Source: Oscarella lobularis (Eukaryota > Porifera > Homoscleromorpha > Homosclerophorida > Oscarellidae). Taken from it: a DNA stretch of 64,000 bases. Numbering within the stretch: position 1 is the first letter of the stretch; the number at the start of each line of letters is the position of its first letter. Where the stretch lies: the NCBI RefSeq assembly GCF_947507565.1, contig NC_089177.1:3470648-3534647 (forward strand), read 5' to 3'. Below, piece by piece: positions 38,246 to 48,698 of the stretch. Made by a program: the position numbers and the translations under genes. A model generated the notes under the pieces. That model was not told the origin of the DNA, did not search any database, and saw only the letters and a list, made by a program, of their open reading frames with translations.

Positions 38246-39180
38246 ATGAAACTTCTCGAAAACGCCCAACTCGACTCTCTCACCCAACGACTCTGCATAG
38301 AAACGGCCGGCGTAAGAATCTCCGGCAGGTAAATAAAAGAACTACGCCCCCTTTCGAACGACCACTCTCAATCACTCAGAGTCGAAAGCTATTCGTGCAA
38401 AATGATCGAAAGCGACAAGCGACTCTACCGAATGCTGAGCCACGAAGCGCACGGCGACGTCTTAGCTCTTTCGCCTCCCAAGTCCCTTTTGGGAGCCACG
38501 CCCCCGTCGTCCTGTCCACCGGCCGTCAGTCCGTTGACGCATACGTGCTCGCGAAAAATGATATCGTATTTGATATCGACGCTGAACGCGTCGTTTCAGC
38601 CCGACTACGATTTCAGCAATGCGAAATCGGAGGAATTCAGTCGCGAACCGAGCGTCCAGTTTGTCGTCAATGCCGTGCGAAGTAGTCTCGGATCGACGGC
38701 ACCGGAAGTGTACAATCGTCTCGAGTCGACTCTATGGAGTACCATCGATGAGCAGATTGATTTATCAGAGGCAACGATATACAGGTAATTAATTAAATAC
38801 GTAGTTATATTCTATGTGATTATTATTATTATCGGTGGTTCATTTTTTAGCTACAATCCAGATTTGGTGTCGGATCCCTATGGGGAAGAGGGAAGTCTTT
38901 GGTCGTTCAACTACTTTCTGTATAATCAAAAGAGGAATCGCATGTTATTTTTCAGTTGCTGTGCTACCAGGTGAGAAAAGCGTTTCTCGTCGTTTTTTTA
39001 ATTAAAAACGGGGGTTATTGGCTTTTCTCTAGTTTGCTTGCTCCTCTGGACGGGGACGATGTCGAGTCAATGGAAACAGCCGGTTTTATAGAAGACATGG
39101 ATGACAGCGGAGTTGAAGTGGACAAAGGAAGATATGCGTCTCTTGGCTATGGAGGCGGCGGCGGCATTTCTCTTCCCTAA
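38246..39180 (+). CDS. MAF1: MAF1, repressor of RNA polymerase III
   Basis: MAF1 silences tRNA and 5S transcription under stress by binding Pol III and TFIIIB. It is unrelated to MAF bZIP proteins despite the name and proximity. Exon 1 begins [16 protein letters not shown], matching the conserved animal start. Further blocks are [95 protein letters not shown] and an acidic tail. The tail ends with a Gly run and SLP, then TAA at 39178-39180. Four exons with small introns are visible. The A, B and C boxes of the family are all present, so the protein should be functional. Confidence 0.95.
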
Positions 39181-39316
39181 GTGCTCTTCATTTATCCCGT
39201 ACGGGTAAGGACATATGTGCACCTTACAGCACGCGAGTAGCTCTAGTCATATTTTAATTGTATTTTAGTTCATCTCTATAGTTAAATGCTCTAACTAAAA
39301 AAAAGATTTCCTAGTT

Positions 39317-40832
39317 TTAGGCATGCTTTGCTATGAGATCCTCGCTAAACTCCCATAAGCGTTTTGCTAGTTCCGAATCGTTTGCTTCGGGCAGAGTATC
39401 GCATTCGCAACAGTCCGAAAAGTATTTCCCGCCGACTTCCTTCACGTCGTCAGAAGCGGCACAATACACAATAGTAGCAGCTCCTTGTTCCTAAAAATGT
39501 ATAAATTATATTAGGAGAACAAGTTTCATACTGTAGCTGACTCACCACGGATTTAGTAAAGGATCTCGCGAGAAAGAAGAGGATTTTGTACAGATACGAA
39601 TTGCGGTTTAAATTCGTTGGAATCATGTTTCCTGGATTGGCTGCATTCGCCGTGACGCCAGTTCCGGCAAGTCGCCGATTGAGTTCATTAGTAAACATGA
39701 CGAGACAGAGCTTCGACTGAGCATAAGCGAGCATAGGCCAATAGTGAGATTCGGGATAAGGAAGGAGGGAAAAGTCAAGTCGCTTGTCGCGAGACAACGT
39801 GTGAAAACGATGCGCGTGAGACGAGACGGCGACAACGCGAGCCGGTTTGGAGGCGACAAGCACATCTCTCAGTAGCGTTGTCAGGTAAAAATGTCCTAAA
39901 TAGTTCACGGCGAACGTAATTTCCAAGTCGTCCTTGGAACGAGTGTATGGTATTCCCATGATGCCTGCATTACAGATGAGAATGTGAAGAGGCCTAGGGG
40001 GAGCAAATATGGGCAGTCAGTGGTATGCACGCACTAGTTTACCATTTCTTTTGGCTGTAGGATTCAGCAAACGTTTTCACGTTTTGCAGGGATGATAAAT
40101 CAAGGTGCATCACCTCTACGATGGCACTGGGCTATAAAAGATTATCAGTTGCAGCTGCTAGCACCACCACAACACAACAACCTTCGTCTGTTGAATCAAA
40201 GAGGCCGCTGAACGAGCCAAGGCCAAATCACGACAAGCCAACACAACGTGAGCGCCGCATAGAGCCAGGGCCTTAGCTGACTCATACCCTACAAGTAGAC
40301 TTAGGTATATCCAGTCAGAGGGCTAAGTTATTTCTCTCGTGCCTAGTCCTGAATTTGATCCGGTTACAATGGCGTACTTTCCCGTCAGGTCGTCGCCTTC
40401 CAGAACTTCGATTGCAGTCACTGTATTCCCAGATTTTCGTCGCTTGGCAACGTCGCTGTCCAATCGTGGAATGCATCGCGGATCGCAATAACTTCTCTTT
40501 CCGGTAATGTGACTGCAAAGGAGCTCTGTTTTGAATTTCCAACACACGTCCAATTCTATTTTTTACTCGACATAGATTTTCAAGCCCGATTTAGGATCTT
40601 TTTCTTCTGTCCATCCGTAAGGGAATTTCGTTGTAATCTTCGTTTTTTGAGCTCGAGGGTGGAGCCACTGAGTCGACCGTTTTGCGTGACTATCGGTAGG
40701 CAGGTGAAAGTCAACGATGAGTACGGGTTTTTCGCTTTCTTACTTTGCATAGAATATTCGTTTATCGTGGGTCGTTTTCTCTTCCCAACCAGGCGGCAGA
40801 TCCTCCAGCAAATCGCCATCTTCTTCGGCCAT
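39317..40832 (-). CDS. WWOX: WW domain-containing oxidoreductase
   Basis: WWOX is a tumour-suppressor-class protein with two WW domains (PPxY binding) and a short-chain dehydrogenase domain. Reading the reverse strand, the start MAEEDGDLLEDLPPGWEEKT opens WW1, which closes in the next exon with STQWLHPR. WW2 follows (FPYGWTEEKDPKSGLKIYVE then SHITGKRSYCDPR). The SDR core has the cofactor motif YAIVTGSNSGLG, then ALCGAHVVLACRDLALA, NYLGHFYLTTLL, the catalytic YAQSK tetrad and NAANPGNM. It ends EFSEDLIAKHA, with the stop at 39317-39319. WW2 has Tyr-Cys where WW1 has Trp at the second signature position, as in animal WWOX. It is convergent with MAF1 (136 bp) and divergent from the first MATE gene (166 bp). 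Confidence 0.94.
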
Positions 40833-40998
40833 TTCTATGCACGTGCGAAGGCTCTGCAAAGGAAATGACTCAGTCTTGTGTCTCGGTGATGCAACCGAAG
40901 GATTTTTATCGGTGATGCAACACTGTACCTACGGGACTTTAGACCTTCGTGTATAAGTGAGCAGTCGTCTTTGCAATTCGCCGTAGAATTGTTCCACG
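40833..40998. promoter_or_regulatory. Bidirectional promoter WWOX / MATE1
   Basis: There are 166 bp between divergent start codons. An 11-bp direct repeat, CGGTGATGCAA, occurs at about 40884-40894 and again at 40910-40920. No TATA box was seen. Confidence 0.45.
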
Positions 40999-43869
40999 AT
41001 GGTAAAAGAAGCGTACGACGTACTTCAGAGCACCGAGGAGACGAGTCGAAGTCGAATTCGCAAGGAAAACGAGGAGAATGACGAGATGGTGCTGGCGACG
41101 AGCAAGTCGAGCTCTCGAGAAGAAGACAAAGGCTTTTTCTGCTGGAAATCTTCTTTCTTGACGCGCCGTTTTCTTTCGCCGCCGGTACGCGCTGAAAGTC
41201 GGATCCTGATGTCATTGGCTTGGCCTGTGGTACGAAGAAGGAGAAAGATGTTCGATTCGTTCATTCATTCATTTATTTTTTGTTTCAGACGGTGACCTAT
41301 CTTTTTCAATTTCTTCTTCCCATGTCGGCTATTCTCATATGTGGACATATTGGAGAAACTGAACTGGATTCTGTCGGTAAGCACGATCAATCTAATATTG
41401 AATATTATTAATCTTTACATTCCAGGTCTTGCCGTTTCGGTAATAGAGATAATTTTTCTTTTGTCTGTATTTTATTGGAAGAATTTAGATTACTAATGTA
41501 ACTGGTCTTTCTGTGGCTATTGGAATGGCATCAGCATGTGATACGCTCTTCTCGCAGGTATCTATAGCAGCAGAGACTTTCATGTAGCACATGTACTTGG
41601 GAATCGTGTCTAGGCTGTTGGTGCAAAGAACAAGAAAGAAGTGAGCATTGTCTTGCAAAAAGGTACATGAAAACGTGGACAGCGAGAAACGTCACAAGTG
41701 TATTGAACGCGTAGGAATACTTATTCTCGGTTTGACGTGTTTGCCAATATTTGGCGTATGGCTCAATATCGAGCCTTTGCTCTTGGGCTTCCGCGTTTCC
41801 TGTGACGTGGCAAGGTAACGATATTCAGATTACTTATCAGCAATGCTATTATTTTTGAATAGGCAAGCGGGCACATTTTCAAAGATTCTCATCGCTGGCC
41901 TACCGGTAAAATCATTTCCAACTCAACTATTTTGTATCCTATGCGTGTTTTTCTAGGGAAACTTGCTCTATGCTTTGCTACAAAAGTTTATCCAAAATCA
42001 AGTACCTAATAGTATCAAAAAATCGATCTATTGTGAACTTTTTTGGTGATAGGGAATCGTCAAGCCTCCTCTAATTGTTGGACTGTTGTCATTGTCATTT
42101 GCCGTTATTGCCAACTCTATTGCCGTCTTTGTATTTCACAACGGAATTGAGTGCGTCTACATACACGCACACGCAAAATATATCTTGATAAGAAATTATT
42201 TAGAACTGCTGCGGCTATCGTATCGGTTGCTTATACTCTTCAACCAATCATATTACTCATGATCATGAAAAAATGGAATCTCGGATTGGATATGTGGCAC
42301 GGTGAGTCGCTTTTTCTTCCCGCCTCTTGACTCTCAGAGCTCTATCTTCGTCTCCAGGCTGGTCTTGGGAGTGCATTTACGAGTGGAAAACGTACATCTT
42401 ACTAGCCATTCCTGGCATTCTAATGCTTTGCATCGAGTGGTGGAGTTACGAATTGGGAATCCTAGTAACCAGTACGCAGTACATAACAAATAGAAAGTAT
42501 CACATATCTATAGATGCCATGTCTAATAGGTATGGTCAATAAAGTGGAATCAGGCGCCTTTATCGTCAGCTTCAACGTGACAGCGATTGCATTTATGATT
42601 CCTCTCGGCGTGTCCGTTGCCGCGAGCATTCGCGTTGGGAATCTCTTGGGTGCAAACAAGCCTTGGGAAGCGAAGAGGTCAGCGTGGACTGCCTTCGGCA
42701 TTGCAAGTATGTGAGGTTGAGAAAAGTGCTGTCAAACGGTATCAATTTTGAATTGATTTAGCGTTTTTTGCCCTGATTATATCTATGGTGCTTCTAAGCG
42801 CTCGCCACGTGCTTGGCTGGATTTATTCAGATAGCCAGTTAGTGAAAACGTAAACAAATGTCTAATTATTATTCATTATGTGTGTGGCTGGCTAGGGACA
42901 TCGTTGACTTGGCTGCTAAATTATTCATCATTTTGGCTGCTTCTGAAATATTTGATTACACTCAGGTAATGACATATCTGTATGATCGTTTATAAAATTA
43001 TTATAGAGGGTCTTCATCTTAGGCGACGTTGGGTGGCGTCTACCGCGGTGCGGGTCGTCAGAAAATCGCATCTGTGTTTAACTTCATCGGCTATTATGTA
43101 ATTGGATTACCAATAGGAATTCCTCTGGCGTTAGTAGTAGGCATGGGCGGAATTGGTATGACGCGACACAAAGTCACAATAAAAGAAATTTAATTTTAAT
43201 TAATATTTTTATAGGAATGTGGATTGGATTGTTATTGGGTGTCACCACTCAGGTTTGTACAGGATATATTGTTTGGGGGTTGATTTTTTTCTAAGTAGGA
43301 AGTTTAGGCGATTTTTGCGACTGTTTTTGTAGCGAGGTTTGACTGGGTTTTGGAAGCGAAGAAGGTCAGTAGTCTTGATACAGTAGTTGCTTCTATTATA
43401 CTCATTGTATTTCCCTCTCTAACTAACTAAAATGCAGGCGCGAGAGCGGGTGGGAGTGAGCGAAGAGGAAGACCTTTGTGAAAACGAGTTAAAATCAAGC
43501 ATTGAAATGAAAGAGGCAGTTTCAGACGACTTGCAATTATTGACTCAAGAAGATGTAGCTGACTCCGAGGAAAAGATCGATGCAGGTGACGCAGAAGTCG
43601 GTTATCTAACAGGACGATCACAACAGCGGCGAAGTTCTCGGGAATTTCGACGTGTTTTGCTGCAGAGAATTGCTTGGCTAATCACCTGCCTGGCTATTCT
43701 CGCCGCCTGTGCTGTCGTCAGCGAATTCAAGTGGATTGCATGTGACGACAAGTGCCTCTCTCAAAATGGGAGCGTGGCCATAAATGGAACCACTCTTTGT
43801 CCTAACAATACTGATACTCTCCCAACGTCTTTACTGACACCTCGAGTTAATATATCTGGCCTCATCTGA
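40999..43869 (+). CDS. MATE multidrug/toxin exporter, copy 1
   Basis: This SLC47-like proton-coupled exporter of organic cations and toxins is about 645 residues. After a charged, Ser-rich cytosolic N terminus come two MatE repeats. The first includes LMSLAWPV, FLLPMSAILICGHIGETELDS, TNVTGLSVAIGMASACDTLF, SQAVGAKNKKE and KPPLIVGLLSLSFAVIANS. The second includes GWSWECIYEWKTYILLAIPG, LCIEWWSYELGILV, VNKVESGAFIVSFNVTAIAF, SVAASIRVGNLLGANKPWEA and GGVYRGAGRQK. The conserved Glu of the first repeat (GETELDS) and the EWWSYE motif match animal MATEs. A C-terminal extension carries an extra hydrophobic segment (AWLITCLAILAACAVV) and a tail with NGS, NGT and NNT sequons, like 13-TM vertebrate MATEs. 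About 17 short introns are present. The closest paralogue is at 45769. Confidence 0.92.
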
Positions 43870-43928
43870 GTTTATGTTTGCTAATATTATTATTTTTTAA
43901 CGCAAGTGCTCTATCGGTTCTTAGCTTT

Positions 43929-43956
43929 GCCAGAGACTAAATATTTAGTCTCTGGC
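43929..43956. repeat. 28-bp perfect palindrome after MATE1
   Basis: GCCAGAGACTAAAT is followed immediately by its exact reverse complement, with no spacer. It lies about 60 bp after the MATE1 stop, probably in its 3' UTR. It could fold as a hairpin in the RNA or be a collapsed transposon end. No target duplication was seen. Confidence 0.8.
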
Positions 43957-44067
43957 TGCCACGCGAAGATCCGGGCATGTAAATCGTGACGTCAAAATTC
44001 ATCAGAGATTCATGTGCTCTATTGCCCCCGAGCATGCGCTTCTGATGCAAGCTTACGCAATCAGCAA

Positions 44068-45484
44068 ATGGACGTCGAGGAAAAGAAGGTTTCTCCCCGA
44101 CGACGCAAAGCCTCAGAGGAGTCAACGACGCTCTACCAAAGCCAGGAAACCCCAGAGCCAACTCCTGCGTATCCGATGAGACGATACATTTGTTCAAGTC
44201 TCGGCTTCAAGTTGATGATTCTTGCGTCTGTCGTTTTCATCTTGGGCGTACTTCTGGGGTCACCGTTGTCTGGAATCAAAGATCGTCTGCAGGCTGGATC
44301 ACCAATCGAAGTACCTACAAAACCGATTCCTGAACTTCTTTTGCCGAGAGACGATGCCTTCCTATCGCTAAAAGAAGTCTTGTCACAATGAGTTCGTTCG
44401 TACGGGTATTATACGTTAGTGATGGGCCCACACGGATGCGGGAAAACGACGCTGATGCTGCAAGTGCTATCCGAAATTAGGAAAGAGAGGGGCGGAGTTA
44501 TCTACGTGCCCCTGTTCGCAGGACACGAATTCCATTCAGATTTCTACAAGGCTGTTAAATTCGCCTTTGACTCGTATTGGCATACTCTCTTTGAAAATTC
44601 ACGTGCCTACAGTAGAATGTCGCCGTTTACAGATGCCGACGATGCATTCTCTTTCCTGATTGACTACGTTGTCTAGCCTCGCAAGCCAGACCCTTACGAG
44701 CTACGAGCAGTGAGGCAAGACCGCGCCTACACACCTCGCGCGCTAAAGCTACCAAACGAACAGCCTCCTGCTCGTAAGGGTCTGGCTTGCGAGGCTATAC
44801 GTTGTCCAAGCATCGCTTGGTTATGCTAAGAAGCATGACGTAAGATTCACACTCGTCTTTGACGACGTCAGTCATTTACTGAAGGACAGCCCGGAAACGC
44901 TGGCCCGTCTTCAGAGAATCTCCAGGGACCTGGTGGCCCGATTTCCTCTGCATATAGTATTCATTGCTTCTGGAGGAAATGTTCGAAAGGAATTTTATCG
45001 TGGCAGTGCAATGTTAGGAATGGAAGTACACGATGTCGAGGACGTTAGCCAATATGATGCACTGAAGATTCTCTCTTTAAATGCCAGTTCCAATATAAAC
45101 ATAACGGACATATATGTTCAAGTGACTGGCGGCAGATTACAACTTTTGTGGGATGTGCAACGACATTTTTCTAAAGCATCCCTATCATCTCTTACACGGC
45201 ATTTCATTGATTTTCCAAGGAAATGCCTACAAAAATGTTTGTCTATGCCTGACGGCAAAAGTATCACTCAGAAAGTTTTTCATATTCTCAATGAGCATGA
45301 AGGAAAAGTATATAGGGACGTCGTAACGGACAGAATTGAATACGTACGCAGTCCAGAAGCTAGAGACGTTTATTGTTGTCTGATTGACGAGGATATCATT
45401 TTTGAAAGCGGTAGAAGCATCTTGTCTTACTACTCCGCCATTGTTGAAACAGCGGCAAGAACGCTCATGAAACCAGTGAACTGA
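44068..45484 (+). pseudogene. Membrane-anchored P-loop ATPase, broken by TGA and a MITE
   Basis: This is an intronless reading frame between two intron-rich MATE genes. The start MDVEEKKVSPRRRKASEEST gives a basic cytosolic head, one membrane helix (FKLMILASVVFILGVLLG, about residues 50-67) and then a Walker A GPHGCGKTT (44425-44451). A Walker B-like TLVFDD follows after the insertion (about 44850), then a helical region with HIVFIASGG and a C-terminal winged-helix-like part. It resembles ATPase_2/STAND-type NTPases; the exact family is unrecognised. Two lesions are visible: an in-frame TGA at 44389-44391 (open frame continues on both sides) and a 124-bp transposable element at 44674-44797. 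The element brings a TAG at once, and with its 9-bp duplication shifts the frame by one. Otherwise the frame is open to TGA at 45482-45484, so the loss looks recent. Confidence 0.75.
44674..44797. mobile_element. Non-autonomous DNA transposon (MITE), 124 bp, 9-bp target duplication
   Basis: Perfect 28-bp terminal inverted repeats, TAGCCTCGCAAGCCAGACCC at the outer 20 bases, lie at 44674-44701 and 44770-44797. They enclose a 68-bp core with no coding capacity. The flanks carry a perfect direct repeat TACGTTGTC at 44665-44673 and 44798-44806. Removing the element and one repeat restores an uninterrupted reading frame, so the insertion site is certain. A 9-bp duplication is typical of Mutator-like elements, and that superfamily call is inference. 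Identity of both arms and both duplications argues for a young insertion. No second copy was noticed in the window. Confidence 0.93.
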
Positions 45485-45544
45485 TTGTGAGCCGCTGTTT
45501 TTCTGTGTCTTGTGACAATATCTATGTGGTAATGAATAGCTACA

Positions 45545-45648
45545 GTATATCCAGATTATTTATCAGCAATATGATTTATTTGAAGGCAAGCGAGCGCATT
45601 TCGCTGGCCTACTGATAGAATAATTTCCAAGTCACCTATTTTGTGGGC
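45545..45648 (+). pseudogene. Relic MATE exon with flanking intron sequence
   Basis: The strings CAGATTATTTATCAGCAAT, GGCAAGCGAGCGCATTT, CGCTGGCCTACTG and TTTCCAAGTCACCTATTTTG align in order with 41828-41933 of MATE1. That MATE1 stretch is an intron end, the exon coding QAGTFSKILIAGLP and the next intron start. The relic has lost about 15 bases of the exon and its acceptor. It lies between the broken ATPase gene and MATE2 and is a remnant of an extra tandem copy or a partial duplication. Confidence 0.7.
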
Positions 45649-45768
45649 TTTGATCAGGTAATCAAATTACTGTATTTAGAACCGTTGAAGCGCGTTATCG
45701 AGCTTTGTGTTATGTCGTAAGCCGTCGCAATCGGTTTCTTGCGCTCGCTTCTGCAATCGCCACGGGCA

Positions 45769-48472
45769 ATGAACACCAGCGATGCCGATGTGGGCATGTT
45801 GAAGCGTCCTACCGGCAAAAGATCGCGATTAAAACGCGCAATCGATCGCATTCTATCCGAACCGGCGAAAAACGAAGTGGCAGGACTGTGGCGCTTGGCT
45901 TGGCCAACTGTAGCGAGACAGATCATATCTCGACGGACCGTGAATTTGTCTCGAATCTAGATTCTTTTCAGCATTCTGCACTATTCGTTACCTACAGTGA
46001 CCGCTCTCTTTTGTGGTCATTTAGGAAAAGTGGAATTGGCTGCCGTAGGTGAGCCCTTTGAGTCAACATTTGAAAATGATATTGATACGTGTCCTCATAG
46101 GTATCGGCACTTCGGTGAGTTCCTCAATCTCTTTTTCTCTTGCTCTATTTTTTGCTTCTACTGTTTCCAGTTTACTAATGTCACTGGTGTGTCCGTTGTT
46201 GCTGGCCTTTTGTCCGCCTGTGATACGTTGTTCTCACAGGTACACCTTTAGGAAATCTCAGACTAGCTTAAAATTTTTTCCAACAGGCTTACGGAGCTAA
46301 GAAAAAACGCCTGATTGGAGTGATTTTGCAAAGAGGTGCGTGCCTACAAAGAAGTTATATATCGACTCGGTCAATTTTATTGAATTTGATGCCAGCTATT
46401 CTTTTTACGGGGCTCTTTGTTTTTCCTATTGCGGGACTGTGGCTCAACGCAGAGTCTCTTCTCCTTCTAATAGGATACGCAAAAGACGTTGCAAGGTTTT
46501 TAATTAATTAATTAATTAATGAAATTCTGCTGCTCGAGAGTTCCTTCTTTAGTCAAGCAGCGCTTTTTGTTCGAATTCAAATCGTTGGCCTTCCAGTCAG
46601 TGTAAACGCTAGTCAAATAAACGAGTAGAAATAAACAATTGTTTTTCAGAGTGTAATTGTATATACAACACTTCGAAAATTTCTTCTCAATCAGGTCTTC
46701 AAATTTTGCTACACGTGCTAGTCTCATCACTACTCGATAGAATCACGTGAAATTGCCATTAATCGTCGCTTTTGTTATCACCTGTCTGGCTGTAGTACTG
46801 AACTCTATTCTGATATTTGGCTTTCATGGAAAAATTGAGTGGGTCTCCAGAGATAACGCTTTCTGACGTCCAGCGAATGTTATCATTGCAGAGCGGCAGC
46901 AATTGTTCAAGCCATCTGTCAATTCCTTCAGCCATTTCTTCTACTCGGTTTGGTAAAGTGGAAAACGCCGGAAAATTTGGCTGATTGTTGGGACGGTGAG
47001 TCCGTTGTCTCAACAGAAGTGACACTCTAATTCTTTATCTAGGCTTGTCGTGGGAAGCTTTGTATGATTGGAAGGGTTTTAGCAGGCTAGCGTTTCCGGG
47101 TATGTCGTTGACGTGCATGGAATGGTGGAGCTACGAAGTGTGTATTCTTATATCTGGTATCATATGTGTATATACATGTCGTTTAGCCTGTAGTCTTGGT
47201 TGTCTTTCAGGCATTCTTAGCACTTTGGATGCGGCCACGTTCGTCGCCTGCTTTACCCTAATCAACGTTCTGTATATGGTCTCTCTCGGATTTGCGATTT
47301 CTGCCTCTGTTCGCGTGGGACAATTTCTCGGTGCAGACGAGCCCAACAATGCAAAGAGGACAGGAAAAGTCGCAGTTATTCTTATAGGTAACAGACGAAA
47401 AAAATAACGTATCTGTAAAATATCGGACATTTTATGCTCTTAGCGCTGTGGGGAATATTAGAATGCCTCGTTCTATTTCTCGCTCGTAATCAGATAGGAC
47501 GGATATTTTCCAATGATAGGTGCTATTCATTTGACTCAATGTTCGACGTGATCAACGTTTTTTAATTAATTAATTAATAGAGACGTCATTGATCTTATTG
47601 GAAAATCGTTGAAAATCGTTTGCGTTGTTGTATTCTTTGATGACCTTCAGGTCAGTCGTCCTTCATATTGATTCGATTTTTTTCTATGTTGTTAGACTGT
47701 CGTGGGCGGTATTTATCGCGGGTCTGGACGCCAAGCGACGGGAGCATGTATTGCCTTTGTCAGCTACTACGTATTGGCACTGCCTATAGGCATTCCACTG
47801 GCTCTTTTGACGACTTTGAACGTTGTTGGATTTTGGGTAGGCATTCTCTGCGGAGTTGTATTTCAGGTGATAAAATTCGCTAAGGAATGTATAGCGGCGG
47901 CAAAAATCTATGTTTAGTTCGTTGCTGGCATTTTTGTGGTTTTGTGCTCAGATTGGAAATTATTGGCTAAAAAGGTTTTGGTCTGCCTTTTTTTGATTTA
48001 AATTTTTGACGTATATTGTGCTTCTAAGGCCAGAGCTCGTATGGAGAAAGCAGAAGCCAATGGAGAAGCAAGAGGGTCTTCAGTAGAACCAAGCAATGAT
48101 ATCAATTCAGATGTGACTGAACTGCTCACTTCCGATGAATCAATAGAAGAGGCAACTGAAGAAAGGTTGCAGCCTGAGGTTAGCAGAAAAGGTTTGAGAC
48201 CGAAGGACTTTCGTGCAAAAGTGATTCGTCTCATCATATTATATTCTATTGGTTTGGCTGTTTTGACGTCGGCTGGAATTGCTAGTCAATACAAGCCGAC
48301 TAATGGGAACGACAATTGCTCGTCGAATAAGTCTGAAAATGTCATGAGTAATTTGACGTCTTGCGTCAATACGTCATTGTCATCATCAATAGTGATGCCT
48401 AGCACTCTGGCGTTTACGCTAAAGCCATCTCCAACCGTGAAACCGAGAATTCAAGTAAAAGAACTGAGTTAA
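45769..48472 (+). CDS. MATE multidrug/toxin exporter, copy 2
   Basis: This SLC47-like exporter is a tandem paralogue of the 40999 gene with the same intron pattern. The start MNTSDADVGMLKRPTGKRSR leads to the helix-1 phrase GLWRLAWPT, then HYSLPTVTALFCGHLGKVEL, TNVTGVSVVAGLLSACDTLF, SQAYGAKKKR, KLPLIVAFVITCLAVVLNS, GLSWEALYDWKGFSRLAFPG, LTCMEWWSYEVCILI, ILSTLDAATFVACFTLINV, SASVRVGQFLGADEPNNAKR and GGIYRGSGRQATGACIAFVS. The C-terminal extension has acidic Ser/Glu-rich text, a further hydrophobic helix (LIILYSIGLAVLTSAG) and an outer tail with several N-x-S/T sites, parallel to copy 1. The stop TAA is at 48470-48472. AT-rich TTAA-type simple repeats occur in two introns (about 46500-46520 and 47562-47578). 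The transport substrate cannot be told from the sequence. Confidence 0.9.
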
Positions 48473-48698
48473 AATTGAAAAAAAAATGAGAGTATTGTTT
48501 TAGATCTCTGCCGCCACGATACCGCCAAGCTCTAGCTCTATAAAAGCAACAATATCAAGCTAAGACTATGTCCCATTCTTTTTTTGTGAGGCTTCTTTTT
48601 TTGTCTAATTACGAGGTATTTTCCGGAAGTGGATTCCACGTGACTTACATCCACACCGTCCAAAGCGCGTCTGCGTAGTGGACTTGTTTGGAAAAAAT

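Noticed and set aside
37035-39180. Functional link between the MAF bZIP gene and MAF1
   Set aside because: The names coincide only by history. MAF1 is a Pol III repressor with no relation to bZIP MAF proteins.
45654-45926. 90-residue reverse frame over the MATE2 start
   Set aside because: It overlaps the clear first exon of MATE2 in antisense and has no similarity to any family.
46498-47580. TTAATTAAT runs in MATE2 introns as transposon target sites
   Set aside because: They are simple AT repeats without inverted repeats or duplicated flanks.
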